This document shows, piece by piece, positions 6,084-14,600 of a stretch of 25,030 nt of DNA (position 1 is its first letter; the number at the start of each line of letters is the position of its first letter). The stretch lies in contig DEHM01000019.1 of assembly GCA_002351925.1 (NCBI GenBank), positions 82,304 to 107,333 on the forward strand, written 5' to 3'. Both the position numbers and the translations under genes were made by a program. This stretch comes from Bacteroidales bacterium UBA2800 (lineage in GTDB: Bacteria; Bacteroidota; Bacteroidia; Bacteroidales; Paludibacteraceae). Under the pieces are notes generated by a model. The model was not told the DNA's origin. It was given only the letters and a program-made list of their open reading frames with translations, and ran no database searches.

Positions 6084-7952
6084 TTGAAATTGGCAACCAT
6101 CAAGTTGCCAATTTCTAAATCTATCGCCAATCGCTTGCTCTTGTTGCAAGCGATTCATGGCGATAGTCTCATGCGGGTCTCTTCGGATATGCCGGATGAC
6201 GTCCTCGTCCTCCACGATGCCCTACAAAAGATTCGCGATACCTTCGGCACTCCCGGTGCTCGGAAATCTCCCTTCCCTTCAGGGGAGGGGCGGGGTGAGG
6301 CTCTTTCCCTTAACCTCAAGAATTGCGGTACGGCGCTACGGTTCTTGCAGGTGCATCTGGAGAAGTGCTATCCCGGCGAACCGATCACGCTTACCGGCGA
6401 CCAGCGCCTCATGGAGCGTGATGGCAAACCAACGAGCCAGACTACTTCTGCCCGAATCCTCCACGGCGAACAAATCCCCGTAGAGGAAAACGAATCGCCT
6501 TACATCACGATGTCCCGCCGCATAAAAGAGATGTATGATAATAATTCCCTTCCCTTCAGGGAGGGGGTAGGGGTAGGCTTTGAACGCTGTTGGAGTTCCG
6601 CCTCTTATTGGTACGAGTATGTAGCCATTCATGGTGGCCAGCTTCTCCTCGAAGGTCTCACTTCCGATTCCCTCCAAGGCGACCGCATCGTTGCTGACCT
6701 CTACGCCCAACACTTTGGTGTGGAGACGAAGTTTGTGCCCGAAGGTGCAATCCTACAGGCGAAGCCGGTCTTACAGCGCAACGGTCCTACAGCGCAGCGA
6801 TCCTACAGCGCAGCGGTCTCAATCGATTTTTCGAATTGTCCGGATCTCTATCCGGCAGTGGCACTAACGTGCGAAAAACTGTCGATTGAATTAATCGCCA
6901 CCGGCACCGACCGTCTCCGCTACAAGGAGTCCGACCGCCTCGAGGCCGTTCGTCTCCACGAGGTACGCAACGACCACCGTATCGCTATGTCCCTCATGGC
7001 TGCCGACTATCCGGTGTCGATTGAAGAGCAAGCCTGTATCGCCAAGAGTTATCCGAACTTCGTGCCGCAACATATTACGCCGATTAGGGGCGTCAATGAT
7101 GACCATTTGGGCAAGAAACATGCTCTGAGCAAACTCATCCATGCCGCTACAAGCGAATACGTCTGGCTCCACGATGATGATGTAGTTTGGCCATCTATCT
7201 TACAGCGAAGCGGTCTTACAGCGTCAGCGGTCCTACAGTGTAACGGTCTTATAGGCGAAGCCGATCTTGTAATTCTGCCCCTCCGTATGGAATCTGACTC
7301 CTTCCCTTTATGGGTGAAGAGCTCTGCTCGATCGGACTGCCGGTGGCCGTCCGTAGAACAATCGGGGGTAGGCCTACTCGAAAAACTGCAAATCGCCGAA
7401 TATGCGGCCATTCAGGAACTCACCATGCGTACCGCCAAGCGCGGCCACGCCGTTATGTGTTCCGGCGCGAACCTCATCGTCCGTCGCGATGTCTGGCTTG
7501 CCTGCGAGTCGGAGCTCCATCCCGATATTCCTTCCGGCGACGATATGTTCCTACTCGAAGCGGCCAAGCGTCATGGCTATACGGTCTCCGTCATCGACGA
7601 ACCGGACTATACCGCCATCGTTCGTCCCGCAACTACCTGGCGCGCCTTCTTCCGCCAGCGAATGCGCTGGGCAGGCAAAGCCCCGCACTACACCGACCGC
7701 GACATCCGCCGTTGCGGCCTGATAATAACATTAGCGAACATAGCCCAATTGCTATGTCCGCCAATTATCCTGATCAAATTTCCGATTGAATATTCTCTCA
7801 TCCGCAAGAGAGAAAAACTCTACACCGTACACCATACACCGTACACCAAAAAGCCACGCACTCCGTGGTACGTGGCTCTTTTGTTGGAAATCCTCTATCC
7901 TTTTTACCTTCTTATCTGCCTCATCGGCGGACTGTTCCGCCGCGAGTGGTAA
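6084..7952 (+). CDS. Fused ORF: shortened EPSP synthase (AroA) joined to an N-truncated GT2 glycosyltransferase
   Basis: One open frame holds two unrelated parts. Residues 1 to about 325 (from a TTG at 6084) are AroA: SKSIANR 11-17, NCGTALRFL 80-88, GDQRLMER 105-112, TSQ 117-119 in place of SSQ, WSSASYWYE 170-178, NCPDLYPAV 251-259, RYKESDR 279-285, NDHRIAM 296-302, KSYPNF 321-326. Segments usually found between GDQRLMER and SSQ (about 40 residues) and between KESDR and NDHR (about 40) are missing. From about residue 327 the frame continues as a GT2 protein without its first 60-70 residues: LGKKHAL from 342, DDD 364-366, GDD 485-487, QRMRW 525-529, C-terminal hydrophobic helices. Several repeat-derived inserts interrupt it. 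No ATG lies between the DPP III stop and SKS, so TTG at 6084 or 6090 is the likely start; an in-frame ATG at 5973 lies inside the previous gene. It may be a decayed or a remodelled gene; activity of either half is doubtful. Confidence 0.7.
   Translation: MKLATIKLPISKSIANRLLLLQAIHGDSLMRVSSDMPDDVLVLHDALQKIRDTFGTPGARKSPFPSGEGRGEALSLNLKNCGTALRFLQVHLEKCYPGEPITLTGDQRLMERDGKPTSQTTSARILHGEQIPVEENESPYITMSRRIKEMYDNNSLPFREGVGVGFERCWSSASYWYEYVAIHGGQLLLEGLTSDSLQGDRIVADLYAQHFGVETKFVPEGAILQAKPVLQRNGPTAQRSYSAAVSIDFSNCPDLYPAVALTCEKLSIELIATGTDRLRYKESDRLEAVRLHEVRNDHRIAMSLMAADYPVSIEEQACIAKSYPNFVPQHITPIRGVNDDHLGKKHALSKLIHAATSEYVWLHDDDVVWPSILQRSGLTASAVLQCNGLIGEADLVILPLRMESDSFPLWVKSSARSDCRWPSVEQSGVGLLEKLQIAEYAAIQELTMRTAKRGHAVMCSGANLIVRRDVWLACESELHPDIPSGDDMFLLEAAKRHGYTVSVIDEPDYTAIVRPATTWRAFFRQRMRWAGKAPHYTDRDIRRCGLIITLANIAQLLCPPIILIKFPIEYSLIRKREKLYTVHHTPYTKKPRTPWYVALLLEILYPFYLLICLIGGLFRREW
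6268..6310 (+). repeat. GC-rich palindromic insert, copy 1, in the AroA part
   Basis: A hairpin CCCTTCCC-TTCA-GGGGAGGGG (6270-6290) followed by CGGGGTGAGG is translated in frame as SPFPSGEGRGEAL. AroA proteins have no such segment between the first helix region and NCGT. The same hairpin core recurs at 6547-6567. Confidence 0.75.
6543..6580 (+). repeat. GC-rich palindromic insert, copy 2, in the AroA part
   Basis: The hairpin CCCTTCCC-TTCA-GGGAGGGG (6547-6566), then GGTAGGGGTAGG, is read in frame as SLPFREGVGVG. It is placed just before the WSSASYWYE motif. The first 16 bases of the core are nearly identical to copy 1. Confidence 0.75.
6752..6817 (+). repeat. Tandem array of a 16-bp unit (array 1)
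   Basis: Four units run head to tail: an 18-bp variant CCTACAGGCGAAGCCGGT, then CTTACAGCGCAACGGT, CCTACAGCGCAGCGAT and CCTACAGCGCAGCGGT. The total is 66 bp, a multiple of three, and is read through as LQAKPVLQRNGPTAQRSYSA. A second array of the same unit lies about 380 bp downstream in the GT part. Confidence 0.85.
7199..7265 (+). repeat. Tandem array of a 16-bp unit (array 2)
   Basis: Four units: CTTACAGCGAAGCGGT, a 17-bp variant CTTACAGCGTCAGCGGT, CCTACAGTGTAACGGT, and an 18-bp variant CTTATAGGCGAAGCCGAT. The unit matches array 1, though order and sequence differ. The array is translated as ILQRSGLTASAVLQCNGLIG, directly after the DDD motif region of the GT half. Confidence 0.85.
7301..7372 (+). 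repeat. Probable palindromic insert, diverged copy 3, in the GT part
   Basis: An imperfect hairpin CTTCCC-TTTAT-GGGTGAAG (7301-7319) is followed after about 45 bp by GGGGGTAGG (7364-7372), the same tail as copy 2 (6563-6571). The encoded segment SFPLWVKSSARSDCRWPS has no counterpart that I recognise in GT2 proteins, where LPLRM is normally followed soon by the LLEKLQIAEYAA region. Confidence 0.5.
7821..7848 (+). repeat. 4 x 7-bp tandem repeat near the end of the fused ORF
   Basis: Heptamers TACACCG, TACACCA, TACACCG, TACACCA follow one another exactly. They encode LYTVHHTPYTK in the C-terminal part. Like the array at 1486-1513 it has four units of 7 bp, so a change of one unit would shift the frame of the last 35 codons. 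Confidence 0.85.
7849..7882 (+). other. Terminator-like hairpin inside the fused ORF
   Basis: AAAAGCCACG (7849-7858) pairs with CGTGGCTCTTTT (7871-7882) with one bulged base, ending in a short T run. It looks like an intrinsic terminator but lies about 70 bp before the stop codon and is translated as KKPRTPWYVALLLE. It directly follows the heptamer array, so the two may have arrived together. Confidence 0.5.
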
Positions 7953-7958
7953 ACGCTT

Positions 7959-8615
7959 TTACGCGTGCGCGCGTTTTCTATAAAGGAATAGCGCGTAGCC
8001 GATGGCCATCAACGCCATCAGCGGCCATGCTACATCGCCGATGGGATCGGGGAATGGTATACCTGTGGAACCACCAACCTTTCGAGCTTCAGGCGCAGCT
8101 GCCGGTTCGGATGTGACAGTAGTAGACGCCATAGAGGTAGCTGTGCTTGCACCTACGGCGGTTACAGCACTCATCGAGGCGACGTAGATAGCGCCGGAGT
8201 AGTTGATACCGCGTCCGCTGTTACTACCTCCGCTGGTGGTAGCAATACCCATGCCGCCTCCGCCGCCACCTATCTGGTGAACGGTAGCGTCACTGGTCTG
8301 GTGGATACGCATCGACGTGGAACCCATCGAAGCATTAGGCAACAGACTTTTCGGTGTAAACGAATAGCTATAACTGCCGCCGGAGAGGCGCAGACTGCCG
8401 TAGCGCATACCGGTATAGACACGCGGCGCAGTAGGTGCCGGCGCATGTACCGGTGCGATGCTGACGCGCGACTCCACCCGCACTTCCTTTACGAAAGGCG
8501 GACGGTGGAGGATATAGTAGGCAGAGAAGATCGACAGCGCCAACAGGCCTACCAGGCCCAGGCAGATACATGTCAGGCGAATCTTACGCAGTTTTATTTG
8601 AGTCTCGTTTATCAT
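7959..8615 (-). CDS. Small protein with two membrane helices, partner of the giant surface protein
   Basis: I do not recognise a family for this 218-residue protein. A membrane helix at about residues 14-35 follows a basic N-terminus. The middle (36-190) is low in complexity and rich in Ser, Gly, Ala and Thr, with six glycines in a row. A second helix lies near 193-211 (GDVAWPLMALMAIGYALFLY), ended by the basic tail YRKRAHA. The predicted topology is two helices with a loop of about 155 residues in the periplasm. The PIGD-x-PL-helix-RKR ending resembles tails I have seen on other Bacteroidales surface-associated proteins, but I cannot assign a job. It begins 16 bp after the stop of the 2200-residue gene, with AAGGAA upstream, so it is almost certainly co-transcribed. 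A role in anchoring or handling the large protein is inference from position. Confidence 0.75.
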   Translation of the reverse strand: MINETQIKLRKIRLTCICLGLVGLLALSIFSAYYILHRPPFVKEVRVESRVSIAPVHAPAPTAPRVYTGMRYGSLRLSGGSYSYSFTPKSLLPNASMGSTSMRIHQTSDATVHQIGGGGGGMGIATTSGGSNSGRGINYSGAIYVASMSAVTAVGASTATSMASTTVTSEPAAAPEARKVGGSTGIPFPDPIGDVAWPLMALMAIGYALFLYRKRAHA

Positions 8616-8631
8616 GGTAGTGTTCCTTTCA

Positions 8632-11600
8632 TTAGAGATTCAACAACTGTTTGCCTGTCATATCGTAGATCACGCCGCCACGCAAGATATATACGTGGCC
8701 GTTGATAAGCAGCTTGCGTGGCGTCTGTCCGTCTGCGCCTGCAGACGGATCGATGAGGCCGGTAGGAGTTTTCTTTCGATCAACACGTACAAATAGTTTA
8801 AAGCGGGTATTGTTGTCGCCCTTAGCAGTGTTGAAAGAGTAGTTGCCTTCCAATAAGTTATGATATTGACCAGTCAAGGCATCAAACAACAATGCGGATT
8901 GAATCTTATCTCGGCGATACTTATTGCTCATTGCAAAGGTGTACTCACCATCAGAAGCAGCGAAATAATTGAGATCTACACCGTTCACTGCGCTTGAGTC
9001 GGATAGAGCATTAAATACCATCTCCCCTTCATTGTTGCGGCTGGCTAGTACAGGGGCTGTAGAAATAGCCGAGTTCTGATAATATGGATTGCGCATCTTA
9101 ACTAGATCATCCATCATGTCATAACCATCGGTGAATTTATCGGAGATAAGTAAGGTGGTCTTATCTTCTTCTCCGTTGGGGCTGTTCAGTGTCAAACAGA
9201 ACCAGATAGGCTTCGTATCTACATCGTTCTCATTGGTACGTTTAGGAGCCGCTAATATACGCCCCGTTTGCTCATAGTCGAATAATATACTTTGTGCGTC
9301 GGACGGAGTAAGAGGCGACTCTGCTCCAATCTGAACGAAGTAACTGGTAAACGGCTTCATTGGGTAATCCTCAATAGTCACTTGCAAGTAATCATCTCCC
9401 CATCCATGATTGTTGGGCACAACAATGTATCGCGTTGCTGATCCATCTTCAGTCCATTGACCATCCCAAGGATCTGTGGAATGATCTTCTAATAGGAGAC
9501 CTGTGCGCAGCGGGTTCTCAATATCGGAAGAATATTCCATAAAGTATGGATTGCCCAACAGATTCCAACCTTTATGGTTCGGACGTAAGTTAGCGTCATC
9601 TGCTCCATAACCATAAAGCCCGGTCACAGTCTTATTTGTGCTTTCGTCCGTAATGACCTCTTTAGCCATCGGGAAACGAAGTTCTTTCTTAATAATATCG
9701 AAGCCAGGGAGTGCCACCACATATCCCAAACCTTTTTTCAGGGTTGCATCGGCAGGTACATCTGTCCAACCTCCTGTTCGATGCGCAGCACGATAAGCGC
9801 CATCATACCATTGAATGTAGAAATCCGTACCTATCGTAGCCGGCTCACCTGTCGAGAATGTTATATCGCTTACCTTGCAATCATACGGAAGACTGAAGAA
9901 ATGCCAGTTAGTGGGATCTATGCGAATATCCAAATATACGCCATCTGTCTTTTTGATGGTCAGCCCACCACGGATGTCAGCAGAAGAAACTTCATCTTCT
10001 TGGCGACGGAAGGCAAGCGTGTTCACCGTGTAATTTGTACCTGACGGTATAATTAGTTTACCACCTTGGTAAATCTTTAGGTCGCGTACTTCGTTTATAT
10101 CGCCGGTAGTGCCATCTGCTTCTTTAGTTAATATTCCGCCATCCAAAACAACCACATCACACGAACGGCAGATGTCCGCATCTTTATAGTTGCTATGGAA
10201 TATATCATCTGTGGTGTTTTTATTTCCCGAAATCATGATAGGCACTTTCACATCTTTACGAATAACTAGGTTGTCGCTGCCGTCTTTGAGTTCAATGCGC
10301 ACCAAGGTACATGCTTTGTCACTCAATCCAGATACAGGGATTTCATAAGTACCGTCAAACGGATCGCTCCTTAGATCGTCAAAAGTAGTAGCAGAGCCAA
10401 CTTCTTCAAAATCGACATAGTAGTCATTGTAGTTATATCCACCAACTACAGCAAATCCGTCGCAAGAATTGGACAGACCGGGCTTTGAACCTTCAGTGGT
10501 CGAACCGGGAATCTGGACGCCTTTCCATTCGCCTTCATAATCATCACCCATGTAGGTGTAGTCTCCCAACGTAAGGAAGTCCGTTTGGTTGTGTAGCACG
10601 GCATTATATCCGGATTTAACGTGTTTGCGGCGAATAAGCAAGCAACGGTTAGAAGAAAGCGCATAATCAGCTGTTTCTGTATTGTCCGCATTGGCCTTAT
10701 ATCCGTGTGTTGTGTACCAACCGCCCGGATTATCCATAAAATCGTGGTATGAGCCGCTTGAACTTGTGGTTTCGAAACTTGCGCCACTACGATTAGAACC
10801 GCCTTCTTTTGTGCCTGCACCAATGAGGTCGATCAAATCACCGTCAGGATTCTTCAAACAGATTACGTCGTCGCCATTAAATTGCAGATTAGGAGTAGAT
10901 ACTCGTATATATGTGCTGAATTTGGAATTTTCTTCATCATCTTTTGCGCACTTGATAATTGCTTGATCCGTTTCTGCACTTGTATAAGTAATGATAATCA
11001 ACTCTTCATTGGATTTAAGCTGCAGTTCATCTGCGGTCAATCCTCCTCCACTTGATTTTACAAATTCCGAGAACTTCTTATACGCGAAGGAAGTTGTTCC
11101 GCTGGTACCAGATTGCGCCAATCCTAATTCGTAATTAGACAAGTCAACGCTATTCATGGTTCCATTAAAGATGGCTAATAGTTTGACACTGGCAGCCGCT
11201 TCGAAATACTTACTAAAGAAGATATCATCAGCTACGTTGGCATGCGGATCACCATGCGTCTCTTCTGTGAAGGTAGTCAGCGTAAGGTCGGCATCGCCAT
11301 TGAAACTAACCACAACGGCATCTGTTTGCCACTCTGCAATATCCAGTTTGATCTCCTCGGTTGTAAACGAGCCTACCGGAGATGGACATGTGCCGCCGGC
11401 CCAAACTTTGAAGTAATACGTTGTGTTGCTGGTCAACGAAGTTACGGTGAAAGGAGAAGTACATAGTGTATAATCTCCGCCCACTTGTGTGTTGCATTCG
11501 GCGTCTTCATAAACGCGAACCGTAGCTGTAGCCGCCTCGCATGTCCATGAAATAGCCGCCGTGGTGGGAGTTACTGCTACCGTTCCCAAGACAGGCGAGT

Positions 11601-14600
11601 CTTCGCAAGACGTTGTAGTAAACGAACCGTGATAAGCGGGGAAGCAACTATACGGATCGCTACCCTGTGAACGAATGGTAAAATCATAACTTGTCTCAGC
11701 GGTCAGGCCGGTAATAGTAGCGGTTGTACCAACTACGCTAACGGAACCTCCGGTGCAAGTAACTGTATAACCTGTTGCGTCAGGCACAGCCGTCCATGTA
11801 ATGGTGGCTCTATTCGATTTTGGAGTGACCGTCGGAGCAGTCGGCGCCGGCAGACAGGTTCCACATGTGGTCGAGTAATCGGAATAGGTCGTTCCTCCGC
11901 CATCCTTTTTGTATAAACAGACATTTTCTTGTCCTCCATTCTTATAAAAACGGAAATAGTCAGCAGGATTGTAGTGGAAAACAGGTCCGGCGGGAACTGT
12001 AATCTCAATATCGCTCGCACTATAAAACGTTATAGTTAGTGGGTAACCTTCTGCGGTTGATTTCGTGGCAGTAGAAGCGAGGCCATTATTATTAGACGTT
12101 TGGTAATTATATTTTCCGTCTTTTGTTTGTAATAGATAAGTGTTTGTACTACCAGTTTTCTTGGTGATAGTAACATTGTAAGTGTCACCCCATGAGCTCG
12201 TGACAACCTTTCCACTCAAATTATCGCCAGGAGATACACTCGCATATTGTGCGCCCATACCCGTTTCGCCACCCAAACGACCATCGGCGAAGGTGGTTGC
12301 ATCGTATGCAATCAGATAATCTCCGGCCCAGTTGGTTTCGCCGGGATCGGCTTCTACCAACAAATAGTTTCCGCTTCCTGCGCCGCTACTTGCAGCAGCA
12401 AATACGGCATAGAAGGTTTTGTTGGCATTGATATAGACGCTTGAAAGGTCACTCAGTACTTTGTACATTGGCGTCGGTGACGCATCTACCGGATCAGCTA
12501 TTTCATGGTCCGTCCATCCAATAAATACCTTACCTCCACAAAGTGCATCTCCATTCGGATCTGTAGGGAAGCTGGTTATCTGAGCGCCTTGCGTTGTTTG
12601 GGTAGTAGGAGAACCGCCGGTATATTCATCTTCGCCAACTAACCATGTTACTTTGTTGTAGATGGTCAGAGTATATGAAGTAGTTACCTCATTTTGACAA
12701 GCAACGCCGGTGTTCTTGGCGGCAAGGGTGGCAGTAATGGTTACAGGGGAGCCACTACCAGTTGCTTGTACTAAAGTAACCTCACCGGTATTCTCATCTA
12801 CGGTCGCTTTGTCGGTATTGCTACTGCTATACGTGATTGCTGCACCAAGCGTGTTGTCTGGTGAGGTAGCTGTCAGCGTAAATTTACCGCTGCCTAAAAC
12901 TTTACTAACTGTAGACGTTCCACCAAACGTGAGAGTAGGAGTCGTGCAGACCAGAGCACATGAACCGGACAAGGTGACGGTTTTGGTAAAACTGCCACTA
13001 GTAATAGTCAATGTCGCGGAGTGCGTTCCTTCTGCCGTCGGGTGATAAGTAACGGTTACATTGTTAGAACCAGTAATTTCATTACTTCCATTTTTCAGAA
13101 GAGTTGTAGGCGAAACAGAGAACATACCTGCGTTTGCTCCACTGATAGATAACGTAGCATTTGCAGTAAGTTCTGTGCCGGTGACAGTGATGGTTAAATC
13201 GTTGTTAGTGCCAATATTCTTAGTCCCAAAGTTTAAGCTTGTCGGTGTAACTTGCAAGCCCGTACAGTAGGGGGTACTATGGTAGTAGGTAGTTCCGGAA
13301 GAATATGTAACGGTTATAGATTTGAATGAGGTGTTTGCTGAAGGAGTAAATGTTGCCTCTCCATCAGTAATGCTAAAAGACCTAGATGGATTCGAGGAAA
13401 CGGCCGTCACCTCTCCGTTTGTCACGCTAACGGTAGCAGAACCTCCTGTATATATACGCCAAGTTTTGTCAGACGTGTAATATTTACCATTATTTCCTCC
13501 TCCATTCGCAGTTAAGGTGACGTCTCCAATGGCGACAGATGTATAAGCAGTACCATTATTCCAGTCTTCGGCGCCGGCAATTGATTCAAAATTGAAAGTT
13601 TGTTCCAGCCCTGAACCTCCACCTTCTGTGCGTTTATAAACAGCATAGAGATTTCTATTAGAAGTTGGGTGATATGTAGAGCCGGCAGCATACAGGGTAG
13701 GTTTGACTGTTGTTTCTGTTCCTACGCTTGTCTCAGCCCAGCCTGCAAACGTCCAGTCAACGCAACCATGCGAAGCAGTAGGCAACTCAACGCCATCACC
13801 TGCGCTTGTTTCTGTTAAGGATGGGGTCGTACAAATACCGGATCCCTGGTTGAAAGTTACGGTGTAAGTAGGAATAGCCTCGAAGACTACATTGATGGTC
13901 GAAGCGCCGGCAACATCCTTCGCATAAGTAACCGTCTTGCTAGTTTGGTTAATAGTAACGCCTGAAGCAATACCCGTTTGGGTAATTTCCTTGAACTGAT
14001 ATCCGTCGGCCGGGGTGATACCCGAAATAGTAACTACCAAGCCTCCTGCCGCACAGTTGTTATGTGCGCCATCTGCTTTGTCAAGCGAGAAAGAACCATG
14101 CTCCGGCGTTCCCTTCGTCAGCGTCACCTTATTCATACACTCCGCACAATCCGGTGAACTCGTATAGGTCGTTGTACTTCCACCACCCATAGTAACAACT
14201 ATTTGTGAAACACGAACTTGAGTGCTATTCTTATTAGTAAAAGTTACAGAGGTTGCAGAACCGGACCAATTCCCATCAGTTACTGTACCGGTAGAAACAC
14301 TTGCTTGTACAAATTCGCTTTGACTATAGGAGAATTCAATTGCGGTTATTGTAGAAGAAGACGAAATTGTTAACGAGTTGTTTTGATAAAAACGCACAGA
14401 TGTCCCTGAATTATAGTATTTGGGAGGATTAGTACCAGTATTTTGGGCGAAACTATAGGTAACGTTATCAATATTTTTTGTATCGGCGTTTTCACTATCA
14501 CCCCATCCTTGCGATGCAGCCACAAAAGTAGAAGTACTGCTTCCGCCACTTGTCTCTGTATGTTTATAAACCGCGTAGGCAGTTCCTGCGCTACTCATAG

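Noticed and set aside
6084..7952. An AROM-like multifunctional shikimate enzyme
   Set aside because: The partner of AroA is a GT2 glycosyltransferase fragment, not another shikimate-pathway enzyme.
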